From: Streptomyces sp. Act143 | GTDB lineage: Bacteria; Actinomycetota; Actinomycetes; Streptomycetales; Streptomycetaceae | Direction: 5' to 3' | Length of the DNA: 64,000 bases | Assembly (NCBI RefSeq): GCF_003143935.1 | Contig: NZ_QFRX01000001.1 | Span: 326,457-390,456 of the forward strand | Notes under the pieces: generated by a model | What the model was told of the DNA's origin: nothing | Seen by the model: the letters and a program-made list of their open reading frames with translations, nothing else | Databases searched by the model: none | Shown here: positions 50,072 through 58,741 of the stretch, one piece after another | Position numbering within the stretch: the stretch's first letter is position 1 | Layout: every line of letters starts with the position of its first letter | Program-made: the position numbers and the translations under genes

Positions 50072-50809
50072 TCAGCCCTGTGCCGTGGGGCGAACGACGA
50101 GTTCGTTGACGTCGACGTTCGCCGGCTGGTCGACGGCGAAGGCGATCGCGTCGGCGATGGCCGAGGCCGGGATCGCCAGGCGCTCAGCCGCCGCGCGGGC
50201 AGCGCCCTGGGCTTCCGGCGAACCTCCGTGATGCGTCAACTCGCTCTGTGTGAATCCGGGGCTGACGACGGTGACCCGGATGTCCCGGCTCTCCTGCCGC
50301 AGCCCCTCCGACACAGCCGCCACGGCGAACTTCGTGGCGCTGTAGACGGCGGCGGTCGGATCCACTCGGTGCCCCGACACCGACGACACGTTGACGATGT
50401 GGCCGCCCGCCCGTCGCCGCATCTCGGGCAGCACGGCGGCGATTCCGTGGAGCACCCCGCGCAGGTTGACGTCGATCATCTGCTCCCACTCGGCGATGCG
50501 CAGGTCCTCGATCGGTGACAACGGCATGACGCCGGCGTTGTTGACCAGCACGTCGATACCGCCGTACTCCTCCACGGCGGCAGCGGCGAAGGCACGCACG
50601 GAGTCGAGGCTGGTGACGTCGAGCTCGCGGTGGTCGACCGTGGCACCGGCCGCCCGCAGTTCCTCGCACAGGGCTGCCAGACGCTCGGTCCGGCGCGCAC
50701 CGAGGAACACCCGGTGACCTGCCCCGGCCAGCCGGCGGGCGGTGGCCTCGCCGATGCCGCTGCTGGCACCGGTGATCAGGACGGTCTTCGATTCTGCTGC
50801 TGTGGTCAC
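50072..50809 (-). CDS. Short-chain dehydrogenase/reductase (YdfG-type)
   Basis: This 245-residue SDR has TGASSGIG (residues 13-20), GARRTERL (NADP-type Arg), LVNNAGVMPLSPIEDLRIAE, WEQMIDVNLRGVLHGIAAVL, Ser in VNVSSVSGH, YSATKFAV (YxxxK) and ADAIAFAVDQP. It is typical of 3-hydroxy acid or general aldehyde reductases. GTG 50809 has an aaggag ribosome site. It is convergent with the CoA-transferase operon and does not belong to it. No regulator is adjacent. Confidence 0.92.
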   Translation of the reverse strand: MTTAAESKTVLITGASSGIGEATARRLAGAGHRVFLGARRTERLAALCEELRAAGATVDHRELDVTSLDSVRAFAAAAVEEYGGIDVLVNNAGVMPLSPIEDLRIAEWEQMIDVNLRGVLHGIAAVLPEMRRRAGGHIVNVSSVSGHRVDPTAAVYSATKFAVAAVSEGLRQESRDIRVTVVSPGFTQSELTHHGGSPEAQGAARAAAERLAIPASAIADAIAFAVDQPANVDVNELVVRPTAQG

Positions 50810-50880
50810 GCGTGCTCCTTCAGATATACCAAGGCGGCGACTGCCGCGCCTTCGACTTCATCGCATCGGCGAGGGTCGGG

Positions 50881-50929
50881 GAAGGGTCCGTGAGCCTGGG
50901 TGCCGCACACCCAGGCTCACGGACCCTTC
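50881..50929. terminator. Perfect 22-bp stem hairpin between divergent genes
   Basis: Bases 50881-50902 and 50908-50929 are exact complements with a 5-base loop (ccgca). It lies 72 bases upstream of the SDR start and 95 bases upstream of the SnoaL start, which point away from each other. A terminator is expected after a gene, not between two gene starts, so it may insulate, or belong to a leader RNA. Confidence 0.75.
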
Positions 50930-51023
50930 TTCGGCGCGGGGCGTGGGCGGAGGCTGGGGGAACCGGTGGGAGAAGCCGGCCGGAGCCCGGACAGGTGTGC
51001 CGGGACGACGAAAGAGGGCCACC

Positions 51024-51398
51024 ATGAGCGACGAGCGCGAGATCCAGGGGGTTCTGGCGCGCTGTGTACGGGCCACGGACCAGTGCGACGGCAAGAGCCG
51101 AGGGGCGCTGTTCGCCGACGACGCGGTCGTGCAGAGCTTCTCCAGGACGGGCCCCGACAGCCACGCTCCGGTCACGCCGTCCCTGATCGGCGGGGCGGCC
51201 GTGGAGTACGCGGTGGACCACTGCATGGCCCCGCATTCCCTGGGCGGCTGGGCGGGGGGTTCCTTCGGTTCCCAGGGCGCCGTGCGACGCATCGAGTCCG
51301 GGTACTACGACACCGACCTGCGCCGGATCGACGGCTCGTGGAAGAGCGTGGGGCACCGGATCCTGCTGGACATGCCGTATGTCGTTCCGGGGGTCTGA
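51024..51398 (+). CDS. SnoaL/NTF2-like family protein
   Basis: This 124-residue protein reads REIQGVLARCVRATDQCDGK, SRGALFADDAVVQSF, then AVEYAVDHCMAPHSLGGWAG and RRIESGYYDTDLRRIDGSWK. These are elements of the SnoaL-like family of small isomerases and binding proteins. It is somewhat shorter than usual in the middle strands. An agaggg ribosome site precedes ATG 51024. It has no obvious partner; the XRE regulator lies 105 bases downstream on the same strand. Confidence 0.8.
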   Translation: MSDEREIQGVLARCVRATDQCDGKSRGALFADDAVVQSFSRTGPDSHAPVTPSLIGGAAVEYAVDHCMAPHSLGGWAGGSFGSQGAVRRIESGYYDTDLRRIDGSWKSVGHRILLDMPYVVPGV

Positions 51399-51503
51399 CC
51401 GGGGCGCCGGGCGTGCGAGCGCGGGAGGGCGTCCGTGGTCAGGCGGATGACGGTGCCCAGCCAGCGGATGGCCGACCCGGCGGGCGGGGCTAGCATCGGT
51501 GAC

Positions 51504-52331
51504 ATGACCCCAACGGACAACGAGCTCGGTGCCTTCCTCCGCGCGAGCCGTTCACGTGTGGCGCCGGGCGACGTGGGCCTGGCCGGCGGGGTCTCCGGGC
51601 GACGTGTCCGCGGCCTGCGGCGCGAGGAGGTCGCCGTGCTTGCCGGGGTCAGCGCGGACTACTACGCCCGTCTCGAGCAGGGACGCGAGCGCAACCCCTC
51701 CGCCCAGGTGATCGATGCGCTCGGGCACGCCCTGCGCCTCGCGCCCGAGGCACGCGCGCACCTGTTCCGGCTGGCGGGGCTCAATCCCCGGCTGGGCCCG
51801 GACAATCCCCGGGACCTCGTGCACCCGTCGTTGCTGCGGCTGCTGGAGACCTTCGCGCAGGCGGCGGCGTACGTGCTCGGCCCGGCGCTGGACGTGCTCG
51901 CGGCGAACCCGATCGCCGACGCGCTGCTGTCGCCGTTCGGCACCGAGCGCAACATGCCGCGTGTGCTGTTCACCGACCCCCGGGCCAAGGAGGTGTTCGC
52001 CGACTGGGAGCTGCAGGTGAGCAGCAGCGTGTACGCGCTGCGCCTGAACGCCGGGCGCTTCCCGGACAACGCGGAGATCACCGGCCTCGTCGCCGAACTC
52101 AGTGCGGCCTCCCCCCGGTTCAGGGCGCTGTGGGCCGACCACGACGTCGCGGGCCTCACCCGGAAGTTCAAGGTGTTCGTGCACCCCGAGGTGGGCCGCC
52201 TCGAGCTGACCTACCAGACGTTCGAAGTGGTCGACGCTCCCGGCCAGCAACTGCTCGTCGGCACCCCCGAACCCGGTAGCCGCAGCGAGGTGGCCCTGGC
52301 GTATCTGGCCTCGATGGCGACACCGGCCTGA
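51504..52331 (+). CDS. XRE-family regulator with MmyB-like ligand domain
   Basis: This 275-residue protein starts with ELGAFLRASRSRV, then RVRGLRREEVAVLAGVSADY, YARLEQGRERNPSAQVIDAL (HTH) and a PAS-like MmyB domain (LDVLAANPIADALLSPFGTE, LELTYQTFEVVDAPGQQLLV). In this large actinobacterial family most members control a neighbouring SDR or redox gene. Here the neighbours on the same strand are SnoaL and a small monooxygenase. ATG 51504 is preceded by only a modest ribosome site. Confidence 0.92.
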   Translation: MTPTDNELGAFLRASRSRVAPGDVGLAGGVSGRRVRGLRREEVAVLAGVSADYYARLEQGRERNPSAQVIDALGHALRLAPEARAHLFRLAGLNPRLGPDNPRDLVHPSLLRLLETFAQAAAYVLGPALDVLAANPIADALLSPFGTERNMPRVLFTDPRAKEVFADWELQVSSSVYALRLNAGRFPDNAEITGLVAELSAASPRFRALWADHDVAGLTRKFKVFVHPEVGRLELTYQTFEVVDAPGQQLLVGTPEPGSRSEVALAYLASMATPA

Positions 52332-52490
52332 GCGTCCCAGCACCCCCGCCCGGATATCGGTCCCTTCCCGGGCGCCGTACGCCCGGGCGGGCCCTGTCGT
52401 CCCGCCCACCGGGCGGAGCCCACGCTGCAAAGACCGTGGGCGGCATCCGCCGAGCCCCGATCTCCACCCCCCTCGGAAAGGACACCCGGC

Positions 52491-52796
52491 ATGCCCGAGA
52501 TCCTGGAAGTGACCACCCTCCGCCCCGCCCCCGGCCTCACGCCCGAGGACTTCGTCGCGGCGAACGCGGACATCAACGAGTACCTCAAGGGCCGGCCTGG
52601 TTTTCGCTGGCGCCGGATCGTCGTGCGCGACGACGGCACGGTCCTCGACATCGTCGCCTACGACAGCATCGAGCACGCCCGCTCGGGAGCCGCCGGGATC
52701 ACCGGGGAGATGGGTGGCTCGCCCGTGCACGAGGCGATCGACCACTCCTCCGTCGACTGGCAGTTCACGACCGTGCTCCAGCACGTCGAGCCGTGA
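52491..52796 (+). CDS. Small dimeric alpha/beta-barrel (antibiotic biosynthesis monooxygenase-like) protein
   Basis: This 101-residue single-domain protein reads LEVTTLRPAPGLTPEDFVAA, NADINEYLKGRPGFRWRRIV and VLDIVAYDSIEHARSGAAG. This is the ferredoxin-like fold of ABM/DUF1330-type proteins, which act as cofactor-free oxygenases or small-molecule binders. A ggaaagga ribosome site precedes ATG. It is 18 bases upstream of the HEAT-repeat gene and likely co-transcribed with it. Confidence 0.8.
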   Translation: MPEILEVTTLRPAPGLTPEDFVAANADINEYLKGRPGFRWRRIVVRDDGTVLDIVAYDSIEHARSGAAGITGEMGGSPVHEAIDHSSVDWQFTTVLQHVEP

Positions 52797-52814
52797 CCGC
52801 CGGGAGAGACGACC

Positions 52815-53918
52815 ATGCCCTTCGCCGACGAACTCGTCAACGTGCACACCGCGCGGTTGCTGACCCGGGCCGTCCGCGCAGCGCTGCCCGGCGCGGAGAC
52901 CGTCGCCCTGCGGGCGGCCGCACGGCAGCTCGACCCGCTGTCGCTGCGTGAACGGTCCGACCTGCTGCGCGACGCCCTCCTCGCGGACGTGCCCGGCGGG
53001 TACGCGGAGCTGGCAGATGCGGTGCGGGCCGCTCGGGACGCCGTACCGGAGTTCGGCGGCTGGCTCATCTGGCCGGTCACCAGTGCCCTCGCCACGCAGG
53101 CCGTGGCCGACGGCACCGACGCCGCCTTCGACGACGCCATGGCCCTGCTGGCCGACCTCACCGGACGGCTGACCTCCGAGTTCGCCCTGCGCATCCTCTT
53201 GCGGCAGGACCTGGACCGGGCGCTCGGGATCATCGCCGGATGGACCGCGTCACCCGACTCCGATGTGCGCCGGCTCGCCTCGGAGGGCACCCGGCCCTAC
53301 CTTCCCTGGGCGGTCCGGGTGCCTGAGCTCATGGCCCGTCCCGGCGCGACCGTGCCCGTCCTCGACGCCCTTCGTCGCGACGACAGCGAGTACGTCCGCC
53401 GATCCGTCGCCAACCACCTCAACGACCTCAGCCGTGACCACGCCGACCTCGCCGTGGCGACCGCCCGGCGCTGGCTGAACTCCCCCGCCCCGACCACGGA
53501 ACGGCTCGTGCGCCACGCACTGCGCACCCTCGTCAAGCGCGGCCACCCCGGCGCTCTCGGACTGCTCGGCTTCGCCCCGGCGACACTCGAGGTCGACGGA
53601 CCGGTCCTCGACCGCACCCGGGTTCCGTTCGGCGGGAGCGTCCGCTTCACCGCGACCGTCCGCAACACCGGCGCCGAGGACGCCCGGCTGGCGATCGACT
53701 ACGTGGTCCACCACCACAGGCCCAACGGGTCGCACAGTCCCAGGACGTTCAAACTCACGAAGCGCATTCTCGCTCCCGACGAGACGGTCACGGTGACCCG
53801 GGAACACTCCTTCCGGCTCCTCACCACCCGCCGCTACCACCCGGGCCCGCACGCCGTCGCCCTGCAGATCAACGGTGTGACGTCGGACCGCGCGGAGTTC
53901 GAACTCCTCGCGCCCTGA
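52815..53918 (+). CDS. AlkD-like HEAT-repeat DNA alkylation repair protein
   Basis: This 367-residue protein is built of HEAT-like helical pairs (ERSDLLRDALLADVPGGYAE, LRILLRQDLDRALGIIAGWT, SDVRRLASEGTRPYLPW, VRRSVANHLNDLSRDHADLA) typical of AlkC/AlkD glycosylases, which excise alkylated bases without base flipping. The C-terminal 100 residues are a beta domain (VPFGGSVRFTATVRNTGAED), as in AlkC-type members. It has an unremarkable start after gagacgacc. With the small monooxygenase it forms a two-gene unit. Confidence 0.88.
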   Translation: MPFADELVNVHTARLLTRAVRAALPGAETVALRAAARQLDPLSLRERSDLLRDALLADVPGGYAELADAVRAARDAVPEFGGWLIWPVTSALATQAVADGTDAAFDDAMALLADLTGRLTSEFALRILLRQDLDRALGIIAGWTASPDSDVRRLASEGTRPYLPWAVRVPELMARPGATVPVLDALRRDDSEYVRRSVANHLNDLSRDHADLAVATARRWLNSPAPTTERLVRHALRTLVKRGHPGALGLLGFAPATLEVDGPVLDRTRVPFGGSVRFTATVRNTGAEDARLAIDYVVHHHRPNGSHSPRTFKLTKRILAPDETVTVTREHSFRLLTTRRYHPGPHAVALQINGVTSDRAEFELLAP

Positions 53919-53957
53919 AGGGCTTTCCCGCCGGACATCCCTGCCGCGTCCCGTTGC

Positions 53958-54000
53958 CGGGTGGGTGCGGCGGGCCAGGTGGGTGCGGCGGGCCGGGTGG
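53958..54000. repeat. 18-bp tandem repeats
   Basis: A unit close to gggtgggtgcggcgggcc is repeated twice with a partial third copy between the HEAT gene and the convergent tetR. It may mark slippage in spacer DNA. No clear hairpin forms. Confidence 0.7.
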
Positions 54001-54018
54001 CGCCAGCGGCCCGCACCA

Positions 54019-54654
54019 TCAGTTCCTGAGCTCGGGGCGGCGGTACACACCGTGCCAGTAGCCATGGGCGAGTTCCCGGGCGACATCGGCGTCGTCGCTG
54101 CCGTCGCCGTCGAACACCTGGCGGGTGATGACCTCGCCGCCCCCCTGGACGATCATGCGCGCGGCGAGCTGCGGATCGATGTCCGCGCACGTGCGGCCGG
54201 CCCGCTGTTCCTCCTTCAGCAACGCAACCGTGTTGTCGACGAAGCGATCCTGGTGCGCCGACCACGCGTCGCGGACCGCGGGGTCGTAGGCGGCCACCTC
54301 GTGGATGGCCGACAGCAGCGCCGCATGCTCGCGGTAGTGCCCGATGATCTGTTCGTAGGTGCTTGCCAGGCCGTCGACGCCGCCGCCGGGGCCGCAGGGT
54401 TGCCAGCCCTCCGCGATCTCCAGGCTCCGGATCCTGAGCGTGCCGCTCACCCGCAGCAGGACGTCGACCTTGTCGCGGAAGTACAGATAGAAGGTGGACC
54501 GCGAGATCCCCGCCGCGTGCGCGAGTTGTTCCACGCTCAGTTCGGTGTAGGTCAGGCCGCCCCGCAGGAGTTCCTCGAGCGCGGACACCATGCGCTCCTC
54601 GAGTGCGGTCCGTCGGTCGGCCGCGGTGGAACGTCGTCGCGTCGTGGAAGCCAT
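54019..54654 (-). CDS. TetR-family regulator
   Basis: This 211-residue protein has an HTH (ELLRGGLTYTELSVEQLAHA, AGISRSTFYLYFRDKVDVLL) and a ligand domain ending in GYWHGVYRRPEL. A basic Arg-rich head (RRRSTAADRRTALEERM) precedes. It lies 104 bases downstream of an alpha/beta hydrolase on the same strand, so the hydrolase may be its target. The tandem repeats lie beyond its stop. Confidence 0.92.
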   Translation of the reverse strand: MASTTRRRSTAADRRTALEERMVSALEELLRGGLTYTELSVEQLAHAAGISRSTFYLYFRDKVDVLLRVSGTLRIRSLEIAEGWQPCGPGGGVDGLASTYEQIIGHYREHAALLSAIHEVAAYDPAVRDAWSAHQDRFVDNTVALLKEEQRAGRTCADIDPQLAARMIVQGGGEVITRQVFDGDGSDDADVARELAHGYWHGVYRRPELRN

Positions 54655-54758
54655 GCCGCCATCCTACGGAGCCGTGGAAAACGCCCTCGTCGGGACGGCG
54701 ATAAGGGCCGGGCCGACAGCCCATGGGGCTCACACCGCTCCGGCATTCAACAGACGGC

Positions 54759-55448
54759 TCAGCCGACCGTCCCGGACGCGATCTTGGCGAGCAGGGCGGC
54801 GAAGTCTCCCGGCATCGACAGGAACGGCGAGTGACCGCTCGCGATGCGGTGGACCGCGCCGGACCTGAGGGCGAGTTGCTCCTGGTTGTCCGGCGAAAGG
54901 GCCTGGTCCTGCTCGCAGACGACATAGGTCGAGGGGACGGTGTGCCACCCGGCCGCCGTCAGCGTGTCACCGAAGGACCTCGTGCTCTGCGGTACCAGCC
55001 GTCCGGCGGCCGCCTCCGCGTCGGCCGCCGGGGCGTCCGCGTAGAACAGCGGGACCGGATGATCGGGCACGGCCTGGAAGCCGCCGGGGTCCGCCGGGAG
55101 GGGCGCGCCGTGGTGGCTGAACAGGCTCTCTCCGATGTCAAGCTGGTAGGCCGCCAGGTACACGAGGTGCGAGACGTTGGCGGCCTCCGCGACGGCCTGG
55201 GTGGCCGGCGCGCCGCCGTAGGAGTGGGCGACCACGACCACCGGGCCGTCGATCCGGGCCAGCGCCTGGAGCACCACGCGCGCGTCGTCCCGCACGCCGG
55301 CTCCCGACCCGGCGCTGGGAAGGTCCACGGTTCGGGTCGCCCAGCCGTCGGCGTGGAGCAGCGGGGTCAGCTTCTGCCAGCACCACGAGCCGTGCCACGC
55401 CCCGTGCACCAGGAGGAGGGTCGGACGGGTTGTTCCATCTGCACTCAC
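54759..55448 (-). CDS. Alpha/beta hydrolase (esterase type)
   Basis: This 229-residue protein has the oxyanion HG (LLLVHGAWHGSWCW), the nucleophile elbow AHSYGG (GxSxG variant with Ser), a lid helix and the catalytic acid and His in YVVCEQDQALS and ASGHSPFLSMPGD. The family includes salicylate-ester and methylketone esterases. It begins with GTG at 55448. It is divergent from a decayed tetR-like gene, and its real regulator could be the TetR downstream. Confidence 0.92.
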   Translation of the reverse strand: MSADGTTRPTLLLVHGAWHGSWCWQKLTPLLHADGWATRTVDLPSAGSGAGVRDDARVVLQALARIDGPVVVVAHSYGGAPATQAVAEAANVSHLVYLAAYQLDIGESLFSHHGAPLPADPGGFQAVPDHPVPLFYADAPAADAEAAAGRLVPQSTRSFGDTLTAAGWHTVPSTYVVCEQDQALSPDNQEQLALRSGAVHRIASGHSPFLSMPGDFAALLAKIASGTVG

Positions 55449-55666
55449 TGCGATTCCACTCTCTGGTCGGACGAAGGAAGAGCTGAGCTGCGCTGGTGTA
55501 CGATCCTAAGCGGGATTGGACATGGTGTCCAACAATGTGTCCGATGGATCGTCCGGCACCGGATCGACGTACCGAACGCCTCGGAACCAGGCACACAAGC
55601 GGCCGCTCGCTCCCACTGGTCGAACGAACTGGGCTGTTTGATTGAGGAGGCAGGGATGGCGACACA

Positions 55667-56136
55667 GTGATCGCGGCGTCGGGTGTCGCGAAGTCGACGC
55701 TGTCCGTGCACTTCCGCACCAAGGAGGAACTGGTCGCCGCGTACCTTCGCAGGACCGACGACTCCTGGACGGCACAGCTGCAGGACGCCGCCACCCGGGC
55801 CGGCGACGGCCCCCGCGAACAACTCGACGGCCTCTTCGACGCGCTGACGGAGGCCTTCGACCGGCACGGCTTCTTCGGCTGCCCGTTCGTCAGCGCGGCC
55901 GTCGAAGCCGACCTGGACTCCGAGGCCCGGACCATCACCGTGCGGCACACCCAGCGCCGCCACTCCTGGCTGACCCGGCTGAGCGAGCGGGCCGGAGCCG
56001 GCGCCCCGGACACACTCGCCCGGCACATCGGACTGCTGACGACGGAGCCCTGGCCTCCGGACGCCGGCTCCTGGACCGCGCCGTCGTCGAGGAGGCGAAG
56101 GCCGCGGCACGCCTGCTGGTCGCCGCCCACACCTGA
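55667..56136 (+). pseudogene. Decayed TetR-family regulator gene
   Basis: From GTG 55667 the frame reads VIAASGVAKSTLSVHFRTKE, ELVAAYLRRTDDSWTAQLQD and HGFFGCPFVSAAVEADLDSE, a TetR of the YxaF/LmrA style. The first third of the HTH (about 35 residues) is missing and no start restores it; upstream the frame meets TGA. Near 56,045 a one-base change moves the homologous C-terminus (GALASGRRLLDRAVVEEAKA, ARLLVAAHT) to another frame, ending at 56136. The gene is therefore both truncated and frameshifted and its product should not bind DNA. It would otherwise pair with the oxidoreductase downstream. Confidence 0.75.
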
Positions 56137-56199
56137 TCCCTCCGGTGCCACGCCGCACCGGATCCCACCCACCCAGCACGACAGGAAAGAGGCGCAGTC

Positions 56200-57183
56200 A
56201 TGCGCGCAGTGGTCCTCCACGAGTTCGGCGCCCCGCTGATCCTCGACGAGATCGACAAACCGACCCCCGGGCCGGGCCAGGTGCTGGTCCAGGTCAGGGC
56301 CAGTGGCGTCAACCCGCTGGACACCAAGATCCGAGCGGGCAAGGCCGCGCATGCCCGGCGGACGCTGCCGGCCGTCCTCGGCCTCGACCTGGCCGGCGTG
56401 GTCGAGGCCGTCGGTCCCGATGTCCACGGCTTCGCGCCCGGCGACGAGGTCTTCGGCATGACGGGCGGTGTCGGCGACGTGCAGGGCTCGCTCGCCGAGT
56501 ACGCGGCCGTCGACGCCCGCCTGATCGCCCGCAAACCGGCCGCTGTCACCTTTCGTGAGGCCGCTGCCCTGCCCCTCGTCTTCATCACGGCCTGGGAGGG
56601 GCTGATCGACCGGGCGCGCGTACACGCGGGGCAGAAGGTGCTGATCCACGGCGGAGCCGGCGGGATCGGGCAGGTGGCCGTGCAGATCGCCCGGGCCCGC
56701 GGCGCAGAGGTCTTCGCCACTGTTTCCCCGGCGCGGCGGGAGGTCGTCGAGCGCCTGGGGGCCACCCCGATCGACTACACCGCCGACTCCGTCGAGACGT
56801 ACGTCGCCGAGCACACCGGCGGCGAGGGCTTCGACGTCGTCTTCGACACGGTCGGAGGCACCGTGCTCGACGACTCCTTCGCGGCGGTACGTACCTACAC
56901 GGGCCACGTCGTCAGCGCCCTCGGCTGGGGAACCCACAGCATCGCGCCGCTGTCCTTCCGCGGAGCGACCTACTCCGGCGTCTTCACCCTGCTGCCGCTG
57001 CTGACCGGGCGCGGCCGGGAGCACCACGGCGAGATCATGCGCGAGGCCGCCGCCCTCGCCGACGCCGGGGCGCTCAGGCCGCTGCTCGATCCGCGGCACT
57101 TCACGCTCACCGACGTCGCCGAGGCCCACGCGGCCGTGGAAAGCGGCACCGCCCAGGGCAAGATCGTGATCGACGTCGGCTGA
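56200..57183 (+). CDS. NADPH:quinone oxidoreductase-type MDR enzyme
   Basis: This 327-residue zinc-free MDR has MRAVVLHEFGAPLILDEIDK, VRASGVNPLDTKIRAGKAAH (NPxD signature), LGLDLAGVVEAVGPDVHGFA, the NADPH motif HGGAGGIGQVAVQIAR and the closing AHAAVESGTAQGKIVIDVG. It reduces quinones or enals with NADPH. Its ribosome site is gaaagaggcg. The preceding tetR relic probably once regulated it, so today it may be constitutive. Confidence 0.93.
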   Translation: MRAVVLHEFGAPLILDEIDKPTPGPGQVLVQVRASGVNPLDTKIRAGKAAHARRTLPAVLGLDLAGVVEAVGPDVHGFAPGDEVFGMTGGVGDVQGSLAEYAAVDARLIARKPAAVTFREAAALPLVFITAWEGLIDRARVHAGQKVLIHGGAGGIGQVAVQIARARGAEVFATVSPARREVVERLGATPIDYTADSVETYVAEHTGGEGFDVVFDTVGGTVLDDSFAAVRTYTGHVVSALGWGTHSIAPLSFRGATYSGVFTLLPLLTGRGREHHGEIMREAAALADAGALRPLLDPRHFTLTDVAEAHAAVESGTAQGKIVIDVG

Positions 57184-57535
57184 CCGTGCGGGGGGCGGGG
57201 CGGGCCGGGCCGGGCAATCGGCGGCGAGGATGACGAACGCGTCGCCGCCGATCCAGGCCAGGCGCTGCGCACTCACCGCGCAGTGCTCACCCCGGGGGCC
57301 GTGGAGACGGACAGGCAGATCAGCAGGGGTCGCAGTGCACCGCGGAGGTGCAGGGGCCGTCCATGGGATGTGCCGGGCACACGGACCGGCCTGCCCCGCC
57401 AGGGGGCATCACGTCAGCGAAGCGGGCCGGTGGCCTCCGTGCGCTCTGGATCAGTGACGATCATGTTGGGGGAAGGTCCTCGGCGATGTTCCTGCCCCCC
57501 GCTATTGGAACACCTAACGACATGCCCTGGGCGCC
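57184..57535. other. Intergenic stretch between convergent genes
   Basis: About 350 bases with a G-rich start (ggggggcggggcgggccggg). Codon bias is weak in every frame. No hairpin long enough to be called a terminator was seen. Confidence 0.5.
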
Positions 57536-58195
57536 TCACGCACTCTCGGATCGCGGACCTGTCGCATAGGCCAGCGGCGGCGCGATCGCCCGTACATCCG
57601 CCTGCTCCGCCACCCACAGTCCGATGAACAGCGCGGCGGTCGCCTCCAGCAGTCCGGCGCGGTCCAGGCCGCCCCCGGCCACCGGCTCACAGCCCATGTC
57701 CCGCACGAGCGTGCGTGCCAGGGCGAGTGCCGCCTCGTCGTCCCCGCAGATCGGAACGCTCAGAGGCTGACCGTCGAAGACCGGCGGGGTCATCCGCCAC
57801 ACGTCCTCGTGGCAGAGGTTGAAAGCTTTGACGACGTGCACGCCCGGTGCCGCCGCGGCCAGTCGGTGCGCCGCCGAGGGACCGCCTTCTGTCAGCAGCC
57901 GGAAGTCGGGCCCGATCGGATTAGCGCAGTCGAGCAGGACCTTCCCCTTCAGTGCCGACTGATGCTCCTGGACGATGTCGGCTCCGGCGCCGTACGGCAG
58001 TGCCGCCAGGATCACCTCTCCGTAGCCGACCGCGGCCTGCAGACTCCCGTGCCCCACACCGCTCCCGATGCGCGTCGCGAGCCGCTGGGCGTTCTGCTCG
58101 TTCCGGCCTCCGACGAACACCTCGTGCCCGGCCCGCACCCACTGCGTGGCCAGTGCGTCCGCCATGTTCCCCGTTCCCAGCACACCGATCTTCAT
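57536..58195 (-). CDS. NADPH-dependent F420 reductase-like oxidoreductase
   Basis: This 219-residue protein starts MKIGVLGTGNMADALATQWV (GTGNMA), then GHEVFVGGRNEQNAQRLATR, VILAALPYGAGADIVQEHQ, VLLDCANPIGPDF, and APGVHVVKAFNLCHEDVWRM. This matches the F420H2:NADP oxidoreductase/YqeC-like family with an N-terminal dinucleotide fold. A GTG two codons upstream is an alternative start. It is divergent from an HxlR gene whose operator lies in the 76-base gap, so HxlR control is likely. Confidence 0.9.
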   Translation of the reverse strand: MKIGVLGTGNMADALATQWVRAGHEVFVGGRNEQNAQRLATRIGSGVGHGSLQAAVGYGEVILAALPYGAGADIVQEHQSALKGKVLLDCANPIGPDFRLLTEGGPSAAHRLAAAAPGVHVVKAFNLCHEDVWRMTPPVFDGQPLSVPICGDDEAALALARTLVRDMGCEPVAGGGLDRAGLLEATAALFIGLWVAEQADVRAIAPPLAYATGPRSESA

Positions 58196-58259
58196 CGACA
58201 CGCCCCTCTCCGCATCTGCTCCAACCGCTTTCGGGACGACACTAGGAAACCCGTCAGGC

Positions 58260-58269
58260 ACCATTTGGT
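58260..58269. promoter_or_regulatory. HxlR-type operator at the start codon
   Basis: ACCATTTGGT, with perfect ACCA and TGGT arms, ends two bases before the GTG of the HxlR gene. It resembles the ends of the operator found before the other HxlR gene at 22,523-22,557. A Shine-Dalgarno sequence is absent, so the transcript may be leaderless. Confidence 0.55.
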
Positions 58270-58271
58270 AC

Positions 58272-58622
58272 GTGACGACCGATGCCTACCTCGCCGACTG
58301 CCGCGCCCGCCTCGCTTTCGACCTCCTGTCCAACACCTGGAACGCCGTGCTGATCTGGGTCCTGCGGGACGGTCCCAGGCGCCCCGGCGAACTACGCGAG
58401 CGCATCGGCGGCATCAGCCCCAAGGTCCTGACTGAGACGCTGCGCCGGCTGGAGTTCAACGGGCTGGTGGCACGGACTGCCTATGGCGAAGCGCCGCCTC
58501 GTGTCGAGTACGAACTCACCGCTCTGGGGCGGACGTTGCTCGATCCGATCGACGCACTGGGCGCGTGGGCCTTCGAGCACGGCGATGAGGTCATGGCCGC
58601 TCAGGAACGAAGGGGTGGGTGA
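58272..58622 (+). CDS. HxlR-family regulator
   Basis: This 116-residue protein has TDAYLADCRARLAFDLLSNT (Cys at residue 9), WNAVLIWVLRDGPRRPGELR, ERIGGISPKVLTETLRRLEF and VARTAYGEAPPRVEYELTAL. This is the full HxlR winged helix, with the N-terminal Cys that can sense aldehydes or oxidants. The GTG at 58272 has no ribosome site, but homology starts there. It is divergent from the F420-reductase-like gene. Confidence 0.9.
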   Translation: MTTDAYLADCRARLAFDLLSNTWNAVLIWVLRDGPRRPGELRERIGGISPKVLTETLRRLEFNGLVARTAYGEAPPRVEYELTALGRTLLDPIDALGAWAFEHGDEVMAAQERRGG

Positions 58623-58660
58623 GCTCTCAGCCCGAGACCTCCCCACACGTTGCCGCCACG

Positions 58661-58741
58661 TCATCGGGATGAGTTCAAGCGCCGCCGGAAGATCAGCATG
58701 CATCCCAGAGTGAGGAACGTGCTCTCGACAACCCAGCGTTG
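58661..58741 (-). pseudogene. C-terminal scrap of an IS5-type transposase
   Basis: The minus strand reads QRWVVESTFLTLGCMLIFRR, then RLNSSR and stop. Family members have RWVVERTFAWL followed about 35 residues later by an AFLTLGCALICWRRL-type end, so the middle has been deleted. The remaining 27 codons cannot work. It shows another past insertion in this region. Confidence 0.6.

Noticed and set aside
55138..57276. 712-codon minus-strand frame across the hydrolase, tetR relic and quinone reductase
   Set aside because: It runs antisense to the quinone reductase and out of frame with the hydrolase. No domain is present.
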